From Chloroflexota bacterium (GTDB taxonomy: Bacteria; Chloroflexota; Anaerolineae; UBA7937; B3-Chlor), in NCBI GenBank assembly GCA_030603665.1, contig JAUVXJ010000012.1, positions 62,001-126,000 on the forward strand: a DNA stretch of 64,000 bases, read 5' to 3'. How positions within the stretch are numbered: the first letter of the stretch is position 1; each line of letters opens with the position of its first letter. Of the stretch, positions 54,257 through 63,012 are shown in pieces. The notes below the pieces were generated by a model. That model saw nothing but the letters and a program-made list of their open reading frames with translations. It was not told where the DNA came from and made no database searches. The position numbers were made by a program, and so were the translations under genes.

Positions 54257-54341
54257 TGATGACAGAGATCAGCATGTTCCGTTAATGCTCGCCTCCCTTA
54301 GCCCGATTGACCAACGTTGCCGCCATTGCAGACGCAGGAGA

Positions 54342-54605
54342 TCAGCGATCTGAAGCTTCAAGGGCGCTGTTCCAGGCCACCGACTCGCCCTGGTTCTCCT
54401 GCCACACGAAGCGGAGCCGGTGTCCGTAGCGCGCTGCCAGAGCCTCCCCCGCCCCATCTGTCGACCCATCGTCCACGACAACGATCTCATACTCCGTGTA
54501 GGTCTGGGCCAGGACGCTGTTGATCGCCTCCTGCACATAGTCTCTGCGGTTGTAGGCGGGGATAACAACGCTTACTTTTGGCAAGTTCCTGCTCCCTGAA
54601 CGCAT
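54342..54605 (-). pseudogene. GT2 glycosyltransferase N-terminal fragment
   Basis: About 88 residues cover only the start of a GT-A domain: VSVVIPAYNRRDYVQEAINS, VVVDDGSTDGAGEAL and QENQGESVAWNSALEAS. The chain stops just before the DXD metal site would appear. The start is uncertain (the frame is open to 54644). This is a truncated gene next to the CRISPR remnant. Confidence 0.75.
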
Positions 54606-54672
54606 CGTTTGGATTGCGGCTCTCGGCAAGCCGGCATTCCGCACACCCTACCGTTCACGGCAAGGAAGATTC

Positions 54673-55731
54673 TCATTGGTCGCGCGTGTACGCCTTGAGC
54701 ACCGTTCGGGCGGTCTCACGCCACCCGTATGAGGCAGCAGTCGACAGCGCGTTCTGGCCCATGCGGGCAAGATCGAGAGTCGAGCACTGAGCCAGCGCAT
54801 CCTTCAAACCATGGGCATCATCCGGATTGTACAGGACGCCTACATCGCTGTTGACCAATTCTGGAATGCACCCCAGAGCAGGTACAACAACAGGACAGCC
54901 CAACGAGAGCGCCAGCATCACGGAAGAGGAGGTGAGCACCTGCTCAAAGGGACAAACGGCCACGTCCGCCGCGTGGTAGTAGAGCGGCACCTCCTCATCG
55001 GGAATCCATCCTATGCGCAGGCTGATCCTCAGATCAGATTTGGTCATACGATTCAGGTGGTCCGCAAAACCGTCGTCAAGTGCTTTGCCAGCAACAACCA
55101 ACACTAGGTCCGGATCGCGGATGCCCTGCAGAGACTGGACCAATTGCTCCAGACCCTTGTACGCACGAAGATAGCCCAGGAACAGCAACACGACCTTGTC
55201 CTGCGGTAACCCGAGACGCTCTCGCGCATCGGTGGCGGCGACTGTATCCGGATAGACACCGATGTAGTTTCCAAGCGGAGCCACAAAGACTCCGTGCTCC
55301 CGGCCAAAGCGCTCACTCAAGATCGCCTTGCCCGCTCTGCAATGGACCAGTACCGTGTCGGCGTAGTGTAGCATGAGCCGGCGGACCCAGTGATCCAGGT
55401 GGGGATAGCGTCGCTCATGCGGGTACAGGTTGTGCATGGTCCAGACGATGCGATAGCCGAGGCGCTTGGCATTGGCAAGTTGTATTCCGAACTTGAGGAC
55501 ACAGATGAACGCTTCGCGGTAACTTGCGCATCGGTACAGGTAGTCGAGCCAGTGGAAATGCAGCACCTCGATCTCCGCCCGGTGTAGGCTTGCCCACCGG
55601 AGAAATGGACGATCTACCTCCGTGGGATGCACGCCCACACCGACCTCACGCAACCCCGCCTCAAGCAGATCCAGGTAGGGGTTTCGCCGCCAGCTGTTGG
55701 GGAAAAACGCAACCTGCCTAACACGAGGCAT
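54673..55731 (-). CDS. GT4 family glycosyltransferase
   Basis: This GT-B enzyme of 352 residues has VAFFPNSWRRNPYLDLLEAGL at the N-terminus, HFHWLDYLYR and TMHNLYPHE in the acceptor domain. The donor domain has VLLFLGYLRAYKGLEQLV, LRIGWIPDEEVPLYYHAADV and PFEQVLTSSSVMLALSLGCPVVV (EX7E-like region). GGAGG lies seven bases before the ATG at 55731, so that start is preferred to 55752. It overlaps the stop of the upstream GT2 gene by 14 bp, indicating an operon. Confidence 0.9.
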   Translation of the reverse strand: MPRVRQVAFFPNSWRRNPYLDLLEAGLREVGVGVHPTEVDRPFLRWASLHRAEIEVLHFHWLDYLYRCASYREAFICVLKFGIQLANAKRLGYRIVWTMHNLYPHERRYPHLDHWVRRLMLHYADTVLVHCRAGKAILSERFGREHGVFVAPLGNYIGVYPDTVAATDARERLGLPQDKVVLLFLGYLRAYKGLEQLVQSLQGIRDPDLVLVVAGKALDDGFADHLNRMTKSDLRISLRIGWIPDEEVPLYYHAADVAVCPFEQVLTSSSVMLALSLGCPVVVPALGCIPELVNSDVGVLYNPDDAHGLKDALAQCSTLDLARMGQNALSTAASYGWRETARTVLKAYTRDQ

Positions 55732-56665
55732 CACCAAACCTCCGAAAGGCATAGTCTCTCAGGCCAAGTAATATCGCACGCCGCATTCGCCATCGCTCCT
55801 CACGACTCGGCAAGTCCACGTGGCGCAAGGACCCCAAGATCCGCTTGGCGAAGTGCCGGTAGGGTCTATCATCGAGCACCAGATCGTGATGTTTCTCAAG
55901 CCAGAGGAGGTTGTTGCGCGTGATGTAGTACCAGTAGGTCGGCGTCTTTCCTCCCAGTCCGGTATTCACCTTGTGCCAGACCTTGGCTTGGGGCACGAAT
56001 AGGCACCGATATCCTTCTCGCCGAGCACGGTAACACCAATCCACATCCTCCCAGGAATAGAAGAAGCGGGGATCAAGGAGACCGATCCTTTCAACTACTG
56101 GTCGTCTAGTAAGTAGAGCGCAGCCCGTCACATAGTCTGTTTCAACGACTTCAGATGACTCCCCCGTATCCAACCGGCCGACGCCAACATGATGAACCCG
56201 CGCATGTTCCCTTCTCCATTTGCCTCCGGCATACCAGATCCTGTTTGGATCGTCGTAATAGTAGATCTTTGGACCTAGGATGCCAGCATCAGGGTGCTGT
56301 CCTGCAACCTCAACTAGATTGGATATGAGGTCTTGGCCAACGACTGTGTCGTTGTTCAGCAGCATCACGTAGTCAGCCCCATGCTCCAGTGCGTGTTCCA
56401 TACCCACGTTGTTACCTGCAGCATAACCCAGGTTTCGCGCATTTTCGATGACGTGCACTTGCGGGAACTGCTCCCGTACAGCGGTTGCCGTACCGTCAGT
56501 CGACCCATTGTCGACAAGAATCGTTTCGCGATTGGGGTAGTCCAAGCGCTTAACGGACTCGAGACACTCCAGCGTGTCTGCCAGATTGTTCCACGCCAGT
56601 ACAACGACTGCGCATGCAGGCATATCTGCAGGCACTGGTTCAAGTCGACTGCTCAAGAACCGCAC
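55718..56665 (-). CDS. GT2 glycosyltransferase (rhamnosyltransferase-like)
   Basis: This protein of 315 residues has CAVVVLAWNNLADTLECLES, TILVDNGSTDGTATAVRE, NLGYAAGNNVGMEHALEHGA, YVMLLNNDTVV (DXD as NND) and FFYSWEDVDWCYRARREGYR (catalytic ED). This pattern is typical of the WsaE/RfbF-type rhamnosyl- or galactosyltransferases. It starts inside the last codons of the methyltransferase gene (13-bp overlap). Sugar specificity is inferred from family only. Confidence 0.9.
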   Translation of the reverse strand: MRFLSSRLEPVPADMPACAVVVLAWNNLADTLECLESVKRLDYPNRETILVDNGSTDGTATAVREQFPQVHVIENARNLGYAAGNNVGMEHALEHGADYVMLLNNDTVVGQDLISNLVEVAGQHPDAGILGPKIYYYDDPNRIWYAGGKWRREHARVHHVGVGRLDTGESSEVVETDYVTGCALLTRRPVVERIGLLDPRFFYSWEDVDWCYRARREGYRCLFVPQAKVWHKVNTGLGGKTPTYWYYITRNNLLWLEKHHDLVLDDRPYRHFAKRILGSLRHVDLPSREERWRMRRAILLGLRDYAFRRFGDASC

Positions 56666-57465
56666 CTAGTCCGCGCCACAACGACAACATACACGGGCTC
56701 CTCGTGGGTCCAGGGGATCTGCCTCCTTACGCTGTAGGGATTAACAAGACATGACAAGGCACCGTCCTTTGCCAAGATCAGTCGCACTGCAGAATTGCGG
56801 CCCTCATTGCCCGGATCGGCCAGGACGTGTGGACACGCAGCGCGAACGATTATCTGCCTTAGAAGCGAACACCCCGGTACCTTAAGCCATGCCGCAGACA
56901 GCAGCGCCAACGGGCGCGTACTCCACCACGAGATCGAAGTCGGTTGCTGGGTGTAGAGTCTTATTCTGGAGTAGAGCGGTAGCAGCAGCGAAACCAGCTC
57001 TTCTAACCCTAGCTCACTGACATGAAACGAACTGTCCCTGCCCGTTCTTCTGTACACCTCCCTCGCTGGCGTTGAGAGGATCAATCTCCCGTTGGGAGTA
57101 AGAACACGGGCGCACTCTTGCAGGAAAGCCTGCGGGTCAGACACGTGCTCAATGGTTTCGAACGATACAACGCAGTCCACCGCCCCATCCGCCAAAGGGA
57201 TATTGTCGGCATCGCCTAGTCGCGCATCTACGCCGTATTTGACCTTCGCATGCCGACAGGCTTCTGCCGAGATGTCGATTCCTATTACTTGAGGCGCGCC
57301 AGCTTTCATCAGCGCTGCAGTGCCGTATCCTTCTCCACAGGCAATATCCAAGACCCGCTTTCCACGAACAAACTGCGCCGCAAACCGGTACCGGTAGATA
57401 TGTTCCCAGAAGCTATGAAGACCCGATGCTTCTGGAACCATTCGCTCCCCTGTGAACTCAAGCAT
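56653..57465 (-). CDS. Class I SAM-dependent methyltransferase
   Basis: This protein of about 270 residues has SAM motif I VLDIACGEGYGTAALMKAGA, motif II VIGIDIS and VDCVVSFETIEHVSDPQAFL with VLTPNGRLILSTP. The N-terminal FTGERMVPE segment is common in methyltransferases of glycan loci. It may methylate a sugar or cap a glycan chain, which could set chain length together with the ABC exporter (inference). GAGAAGG precedes the ATG at 57465; the longer frame from 57507 would overlap wzt. Confidence 0.87.
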   Translation of the reverse strand: MLEFTGERMVPEASGLHSFWEHIYRYRFAAQFVRGKRVLDIACGEGYGTAALMKAGAPQVIGIDISAEACRHAKVKYGVDARLGDADNIPLADGAVDCVVSFETIEHVSDPQAFLQECARVLTPNGRLILSTPAREVYRRTGRDSSFHVSELGLEELVSLLLPLYSRIRLYTQQPTSISWWSTRPLALLSAAWLKVPGCSLLRQIIVRAACPHVLADPGNEGRNSAVRLILAKDGALSCLVNPYSVRRQIPWTHEEPVYVVVVARTRCGS

Positions 57466-57478
57466 CACATCAGCCTTC

Positions 57479-58798
57479 TCACGACAAGAGGTCGATACAT
57501 GAGTCATCTACGATTCCAGCGTATCCTGACCGCTCGTCAATCCGCTGCCACTCCGAGCCCCGAATCACTGGTCCGTACACACCATAATAGGGCTCACCAT
57601 TGCCGTAATTGTTGCGCCATCCGACTTCGAACCATGCTGCATTGTCAACTGAGTCAAGCAGGCCGTCGTTCTTCGTTCCAACGCTAGCGCTAAGCAGGTA
57701 TCGTCCCGGCCCGAGATCGAGCCTCGGCAACGAGCAGGTGACAGTGGACCGCCCCGTCAGGGCCGGGAGCTGGCTCTGCTGAAGGTATGAAGCCAATGTG
57801 GTGATTCTCCGACCACTAGCGTCTTCGATTGCAACCGCGAGCCTCGGCTTCACGATCGGAGGGCTTGCATCTAGCAGGAGCTCTACTACTAGGCTATCAT
57901 CAGGAAAGAAGAAGCTTCTTGATGAAGAGCCCGAGGAGCGCAGCACTATCCTCTTGATGATGGACGCGTACTTCTGAGGACGAGCGGGGTGTGCCGCCAA
58001 GTCGAAGACTCCGTCTGCCGACTCGGATGCGTCGCTCAAGTACATCGATGTCACCCTCTCTGGAGAATTCCTCTCAACCACGGTTCCGGATTGAAGCAGA
58101 ATGACGCTTCCACAGAGTTGCTGCACTGCACCCAGGTTGTGGCTCACAAACAGCACCGTCCGGCCTTCTCTTGCCACATCGCCCATCTTTCCCAGGCACT
58201 TCTTCTGGAAGGTCGCATCACCGACCGCGAGCACTTCGTCCACCAGGAGAATTTCCGGCTCCAGATGGGCGGCCACGGCAAAGGCCAGGCGCACGTACAT
58301 GCCGCTCGAATAGCGCTTCACAGGGGTATCAAGGAATCTCTCGATCTCGGCGAACTCTATAATCTCGTCGAACTTCGTGTGGATCTCTGTCCGCTTCATG
58401 CCCAGGATGGCGCCGTTGAGATAGATATTCTCCCTGCCAGTCAACTCTGGATGAAAGCCGGTGCCTACCTCCAGCAGCGATCCCACGCGTCCGTGGATCT
58501 CCGCCTGGCCCTCGGTGGGCTCGGTGATGCGGCAGAGGACCTTCAGTAAGGTGGTCTTCCCTGAGCCGTTGCGACCGATAATGCCCAACACCTCGCCGTG
58601 CTTGACCTCGAAGGAGACATCCTTCAGCGCCCAGATGGTCTCTTCTGGTGGCGTGGGTTGGCCCAGGCGCCGCAGCCGGCGCACTGGCGCCACGGCCAGG
58701 TCGGTGACGGTCTCACGAATGGTGCTGTATCCTGCTTGGCGTGCGCCAATGCGGTACCGCTTGCTCAGGTTTTGAACACGGATGGCAACATCGTTCAT
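57479..58798 (-). CDS. wzt: Polysaccharide ABC exporter ATPase (Wzt-type)
   Basis: This protein of 439 residues has an N-terminal TagH/Wzt-type ATPase with Walker A GRNGSGKTT, the family feature EVGTGFHPELTGRENIYLNG, signature YSSGMYVRL, Walker B ILLVDEVLAVGD and SHNLGAVQQL. A C-terminal domain follows (~255-439) with beta strands as in Wzt carbohydrate-binding domains. It powers export of a lipid-linked glycan. The permease gene lies 3 bp upstream. The Wzt C-domain usually recognises a modified non-reducing end, and a methyltransferase gene is next. Confidence 0.93.
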   Translation of the reverse strand: MNDVAIRVQNLSKRYRIGARQAGYSTIRETVTDLAVAPVRRLRRLGQPTPPEETIWALKDVSFEVKHGEVLGIIGRNGSGKTTLLKVLCRITEPTEGQAEIHGRVGSLLEVGTGFHPELTGRENIYLNGAILGMKRTEIHTKFDEIIEFAEIERFLDTPVKRYSSGMYVRLAFAVAAHLEPEILLVDEVLAVGDATFQKKCLGKMGDVAREGRTVLFVSHNLGAVQQLCGSVILLQSGTVVERNSPERVTSMYLSDASESADGVFDLAAHPARPQKYASIIKRIVLRSSGSSSRSFFFPDDSLVVELLLDASPPIVKPRLAVAIEDASGRRITTLASYLQQSQLPALTGRSTVTCSLPRLDLGPGRYLLSASVGTKNDGLLDSVDNAAWFEVGWRNNYGNGEPYYGVYGPVIRGSEWQRIDERSGYAGIVDDSCIDLLS

Positions 58799-58801
58799 TT
58801 G

Positions 58802-59674
58802 TCACACCACATCCGCAAAGGTTTTCTCCGTACGGCGGAAATAGTACAGTCCGCCGATCAGTAGTACCACCACAACCGTTACGGAAACGGCCAGCAGTGG
58901 TCCGGGCGGCGACTTGCCTAACAATGCCCAACGGAAGCCCTCCACCACCCCGGCCATGGGGTTCAGCCCGTATAGCGCCCGCCACTGCTCCGGCACCAGG
59001 CTGCTGGAGTAGGCGATGGGCGTCGCAAAGAGCCAGAACTGGGTCAGGAAAGGGATCGTATACCGCACGTCTCGATACTGCACGTTGAGCGCCGACAGCC
59101 ACAGGCCCACGGCCAGGGCCGTCGCAATGGCCAACAGCAAGAACAGGGGCAGTGTCAAGATGGCTGCCGTGGGGACGATGCCGTAGTAGAGCATCATACC
59201 CAGCAATACCACAAAAGCGATGGCAAAATCCAGCAACCCTGCCAACACTGCCGAGATGGGAATGGCCAAGCGTGGGAAGTACACCTTGGTGATCAAGTTG
59301 GCGCTGCCCACGAGGCTGTTGCCAGCCCGCTCTAACCCCCCGGCAAAATAGCTCCAGGGGACCAGCGCGCAGTAGGCGAAGATGGGATAGGGAATCCCGT
59401 CTGAGGGGACCTGGGCCAGTCTTCCGAAGAATATGCTGAACACTACCATGGTGAAGAAGGGTTGAAGTACCGCCCAGGCCGCTCCCAGGACCGTCTGCTT
59501 GTACCGCACCTTGATGTCGCGCCAGGTGAGGAAATACAGCAACTCGCGATACAGCCACAGATCTCGCAAATTGAGCGCCACCCAACCCCGTGAGGGGCGG
59601 ATCAGTATGGTGGGTATTTCCTCAGCCGTGGGAATGGTTGAGAGTTCCGACTTGCTATCAATGCTCGTCGTCAT
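58802..59674 (-). CDS. wzm: Polysaccharide ABC exporter permease (Wzm-type)
   Basis: This ABC-2 permease of 290 residues has six helices. LLYFLTWRDIKVRYKQTVLGAA is the conserved amphipathic start of Wzm/TagG permeases, and NPMAGVVEGFRWALLG is the conserved C-terminal loop. It pairs with the Wzt gene 3 bp downstream. Together they move undecaprenyl-linked O-antigen-like or teichoic-like glycan across the membrane. It is the first gene of this part of the leftward operon. Confidence 0.93.
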   Translation of the reverse strand: MTTSIDSKSELSTIPTAEEIPTILIRPSRGWVALNLRDLWLYRELLYFLTWRDIKVRYKQTVLGAAWAVLQPFFTMVVFSIFFGRLAQVPSDGIPYPIFAYCALVPWSYFAGGLERAGNSLVGSANLITKVYFPRLAIPISAVLAGLLDFAIAFVVLLGMMLYYGIVPTAAILTLPLFLLLAIATALAVGLWLSALNVQYRDVRYTIPFLTQFWLFATPIAYSSSLVPEQWRALYGLNPMAGVVEGFRWALLGKSPPGPLLAVSVTVVVVLLIGGLYYFRRTEKTFADVV

Positions 59675-60098
59675 CCTGACCTCTCAAGTCTCCCATAGCT
59701 CCCTGCCCGGCGATGTCGCTCAGTATGTAGCGACAAATGGTCGCGGTGTTCGTTGACGGGTCAATCATACATGCAAAGCCAGCCAAATTCAAATGCCTTA
59801 GGTCGAGGGTATCGAAAACGCTTCTCGAGGCTGCCGCTGGACGCATCCTGAGTCGCTGCGGAACGTGGTGAACCAGCGTATCGAAGGGTGTAATCCAGCG
59901 GACGGCGGGATTGTAAATCCCGCCGCAGCACAAGGCTGCTGCTTTCTTCCACACCCTCTCAGGTCCTGAAATCCGGGCAGACGATATCACCCCAAAGCGG
60001 GGGATCGCAACTCGCCGCTGTTGCCCCCCAGGACAGGCCTGCCATTGAGGGAGGGAAGCCAAGAGCAACGCCTTTCAGTCATCGAAAGCCCCCGAACT
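59675..60098. other. Intergenic region upstream of wzm with a palindrome
   Basis: 424 bp. CGGCGGGATT-GTA-AATCCCGCCG (59903-59925) is a perfect 10-bp inverted repeat of the kind seen as dispersed intergenic palindromes. A frame (59658-60068, minus) crosses the region but looks like non-coding DNA. No convincing promoter for wzm was found. Confidence 0.5.
59903..59925. repeat. Perfect 10-bp inverted repeat
   Basis: CGGCGGGATT / AATCCCGCCG with a 3-base loop. There is no T tract, so it is probably a dispersed palindromic element or a weak terminator. Confidence 0.7.
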
Positions 60099-60254
60099 TC
60101 ACGTGCTTAGAGCCTCCTCATAGACCCTGACAGTTTCCTGCACAGTTCTTTCCCAGGTAAACTGTTGGCTGTACTCCAATCCGTGCTCAATGACGGCTTG
60201 CCTGAGGCGCTCATCCATGAGAAGCTGATAGATCTTGTGGGCCATGTCTTCCTG
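60099..60254 (-). pseudogene. Duplicated C-terminal fragment of a GT4 gene
   Basis: The minus strand reads QEDMAHKIYQLLMDERLRQA ... QQFTWERTVQETVRVYEEAL-stop. It matches the last ~50 residues of the intact GT4 at 61959-63008 (EQDMADKIYQLLIDKTLRQA ... RQFTWERTVQETLRIYEEAV). The rest of the gene is missing. A 167-bp inverted-repeat element begins 39 bp away. Confidence 0.88.
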
Positions 60255-60292
60255 CATTAGAGTAGTGTTCTCTTGACCCTACATTGACGTCT

Positions 60293-60459
60293 TGTCATTC
60301 TGAGCCGAAGCGCAACGAAGGCCAAGAATCTCCCTTCTTGCATAGAAAAGCGCTCGTTCACCAAAGCTCAGATTCTTCGTCGCTTCGCTCCTACGAAGGA
60401 CATCGGTTGTCCTTTTGGAATGAGTGGCGCGAATGCGCCGTGCGTAGCTCAGAATGACA
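60293..60459. mobile_element. MITE-like inverted-repeat element (167 bp)
   Basis: The ends are perfect 12-bp inverted repeats (TGTCATTCTGAG / CTCAGAATGACA). Inner parts also pair (AAGAATCT / AGATTCTT, GAAGCG / CGCTTC). No coding capacity. CATTCTGAGCCGAAG...AATCT elements of this kind recur in intergenic regions of many bacterial genomes. It lies between the GT4 fragment and the GT-C-like gene, 10 bp after the latter's stop. Confidence 0.78.
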
Positions 60460-60469
60460 GGCTGTCAAA

Positions 60470-61834
60470 TCATCCTTGACGAATCAGTAGGTTGATCACT
60501 CGATCGATCAACTCCAGAATCATTTCCAACTTGCCAACAGTCAGCTCATGGAGCGAGATGGCCTGATCCCTGGGTATGAACCCCCAGGAATACTGAAGAT
60601 CGAATAGCAGGTTCCAACCCACCAAAGCGCTTACTGCCGCCAGCGCGGCGACGGATCCACGGCGGAAGCGGTAGACGACCGAGTCCGTAAGAGCGGCCAT
60701 TGCCACCGTCAGAAGGGAAGTGGCCGATACAAAGCGACGCGCTCCGAAGGAGCCCGATCCGTGCCAGTCGCTGTTGGCACTGTTGACGTACAATTGGAAG
60801 AGTAGCGCGATGAAAAAAGCAACAGCTACCTTCAGATCCCTTCGTCCCAGAGGAATAAGGCCGCATGTGGCCAACAGCATTATAGGCGTCCACGTATACA
60901 ACCCGTGCCTGGTAGAGAAGAGGTACTCAAGCAGGTGGGGATGTAGCCAGTCGAGCCGGCCCGGCTGTGTGAACCAAGAGGGCAGGGTTGTGGGCGATCC
61001 ATATAGCGTATTCCAGACCAGCATCTGGGGCGCAAAAAGGAGCAGTACAATGACTCCGACGACTGCTCCGCCGCTAAGATACCGTCGGAGGACAGAAACT
61101 CGTGTGGCGGCGTCGGAGCTGGTGGCAGTGATGTAGAAGGCTTCAATCGCCGGCATGCTTAAATAGAGCAGGTTCTGCCAGCGGACTAGAGTCACGAGGC
61201 CCGCACTGAGACCAAGAAGAACCCATTCTTTGTAAGTTCGCGATCGGGGCGGATGCCACAGAAACAGAAACAAGGAAACGGCGAAAAATGAGACGCCGTG
61301 CGACATGTCTGGCGCGGCCACGGTGTAGTGGAAAAGGGACGACGCTAACCAGACACCTACCGCCGCTACTAGACTGCCCAGGGAGGAGAAGTATCTGCGG
61401 CATACTCGGTAGGTGAGAAGGCAGCCTAGGGTGACATACACGATAGTTGCGATGCCTACGGCGGATTGGTAGATCAACCCATACCCGTTTACATCAACTT
61501 GGATACCCACCGCAGCCGCCATGAGTGAGCACCGATGACCCAATAGGTAGAAAGGCGCCCACAAGATTGCAGGTCCGACCGAGTAGGAATTCTCTGGCAA
61601 TCCCGTCGCCGGGCTTTCGGGTCGCACCAGGTCAAGGTACGCATATTCGTTGTGGAAGTCCAGGTCACCGTCGAAGACGACGGACCGCAAGTATGAGAAA
61701 TAGCCCTTCCCGTCGATGTTGAGCAGATAGTTTCGCTGGGCGCGGGGCACGCGGACTACAAGGAACGTCAGTATGTGCAGCGCACCTATTGCCAAGAGCA
61801 CTGCATAGGAGACTCTGTCATTGACTCGTTGCAT
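60470..61834 (-). CDS. GT-C/GT39-like polytopic membrane protein
   Basis: This protein of 454 residues has about eleven helices. After the first helix the loop LLNIDGKGYFSYLRSVVFDGDLDF and the PENSYSVGPAILWAPFYLLG segment hold the acidic and Pro-rich motifs expected for lipid-sugar-dependent GT-C enzymes. VRWQNLLYL and SADWHG-like NSDWHGSGSFGARRF occur later. The acceptor is unknown. The gene lies within the leftward glycan locus between two GT4 sequences. Confidence 0.78.
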   Translation of the reverse strand: MQRVNDRVSYAVLLAIGALHILTFLVVRVPRAQRNYLLNIDGKGYFSYLRSVVFDGDLDFHNEYAYLDLVRPESPATGLPENSYSVGPAILWAPFYLLGHRCSLMAAAVGIQVDVNGYGLIYQSAVGIATIVYVTLGCLLTYRVCRRYFSSLGSLVAAVGVWLASSLFHYTVAAPDMSHGVSFFAVSLFLFLWHPPRSRTYKEWVLLGLSAGLVTLVRWQNLLYLSMPAIEAFYITATSSDAATRVSVLRRYLSGGAVVGVIVLLLFAPQMLVWNTLYGSPTTLPSWFTQPGRLDWLHPHLLEYLFSTRHGLYTWTPIMLLATCGLIPLGRRDLKVAVAFFIALLFQLYVNSANSDWHGSGSFGARRFVSATSLLTVAMAALTDSVVYRFRRGSVAALAAVSALVGWNLLFDLQYSWGFIPRDQAISLHELTVGKLEMILELIDRVINLLIRQG

Positions 61835-61958
61835 ATGAGCTCCTTCGCACCGGAATCCGATTGGCGTCAGGTGTGCCAGTTCATGAAGACCTTGTATGTA
61901 TCAGCTCAAGCAACCACCCGGTTTCTTCCTTCTCGCTGCTCATCACTGTTGCTTTTGC

Positions 61959-63008
61959 CTAAGACACAGCCTCCTCGTAGATTCTCAGAGTTTCCTGCAC
62001 AGTTCTTTCCCAGGTGAACTGTCGACTGTACTCCAATCCCTGCTCAACAATCGCTTGCCTGAGGGTCTTATCGATGAGAAGCTGATAGATCTTGTCGGCC
62101 ATATCCTGCTCTGAGCTGGCCTTCAAGCAGCATTTCGATACCTCGGGCGGGATATGTGCATCCTCTCTGATGATCACCGGCACGCCGCACTTTTGCGCTT
62201 CCAGGATTGGAAACCCGAACCCCTCCCTCTCGCTCGCCAAGACGAAGACGTCGAACGAGTTATACGCCTCCACAAGTTGCTCGTCGGTGAGGGAGCCCTT
62301 GAACTCTACATACTCACCAAGGTCAAGGTCCGCCACGAGGCGGGCCAGCCTGGGGTATTCGTGGTTCTTCCTGCCGCACAACGCAAGCTTGACTGGTAGC
62401 CCAGGGTGCCCTAGTCGGAGTGCGTGAAACGACCTGATTAGGAACGGCAGCCCCTTTCTCGGATTCAGGGCACCGAGGTAGCCGACAATCCGTGCCTGCG
62501 AAGCAGGCTTCGGTCGTACCTCAAACTCGTCACTGATTCCTGGGCGCACTATGACGATCTTATCCGCCGGGATGCCCAGATGAGCGATGATGTCCCTCTT
62601 CGTCTGAGAGGAGTCGGCGATGACCCTGTCTGCGAAGTGTCCAACTCTAAGGAAGAGCGGGGCCAACAGCCTGGCGTGAAAGGCGGTGCCACTCTGTCTT
62701 CCCAGCTGAAGTGACACAAGGTCATGGTAGGTCACGACCGTTGGCTTGCGCACCAGCGGGAAAGCTAGGGCGGTGATGGGACTGGCGGCATGGACTACAT
62801 CGAAATGGCCGGCTTCGCTCGCCACCAGATACGGCATCCTCAGGGCGTGGTTCAGCACCAACCCGAATGGAAGTCGAGGGGGACTGGGCGCTATGGGCTC
62901 CACTGTGAGACCCCTGCTGGTCAGGCCTGCCCGCAATTCCTGAGCGTATCTCGCTACTCCAGTGCCTTCTGTCACCGAGAAGGTGTCGGCGACCAGGGCG
63001 ATTCTCAT
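61959..63008 (-). CDS. GT4 family glycosyltransferase (mannosyltransferase-like)
   Basis: This GT-B enzyme of 349 residues has MRIALVADTFSVTEGTGVAR with the GTGVARYA loop, HAASPITALAF, VTYHDLVSLQ and ADRVIADSSQTKRDII. The donor domain has IVGYLGALNPRKGLPFLIRSF, VEFKGSLTDEQLVEAYNSFDVFV and SEREGFGFPILEAQKCGVPVI (EX7E). It resembles mannosyl-/glucosyltransferases of the MtfB type. The ATG at 63008 follows the stop of the preceding gene by 4 bp, so the frame extension to 63074 is rejected. Its C-terminus is duplicated at 60099-60254. Confidence 0.92.
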   Translation of the reverse strand: MRIALVADTFSVTEGTGVARYAQELRAGLTSRGLTVEPIAPSPPRLPFGLVLNHALRMPYLVASEAGHFDVVHAASPITALAFPLVRKPTVVTYHDLVSLQLGRQSGTAFHARLLAPLFLRVGHFADRVIADSSQTKRDIIAHLGIPADKIVIVRPGISDEFEVRPKPASQARIVGYLGALNPRKGLPFLIRSFHALRLGHPGLPVKLALCGRKNHEYPRLARLVADLDLGEYVEFKGSLTDEQLVEAYNSFDVFVLASEREGFGFPILEAQKCGVPVIIREDAHIPPEVSKCCLKASSEQDMADKIYQLLIDKTLRQAIVEQGLEYSRQFTWERTVQETLRIYEEAVS

Positions 63009-63012
63009 ACTC

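Noticed and set aside
58713..59585. 290-codon minus-strand frame overlapping wzm in another frame
   Set aside because: The wzm and wzt frames are supported by clear family motifs; this one is low-complexity Gly/Arg/His sequence.
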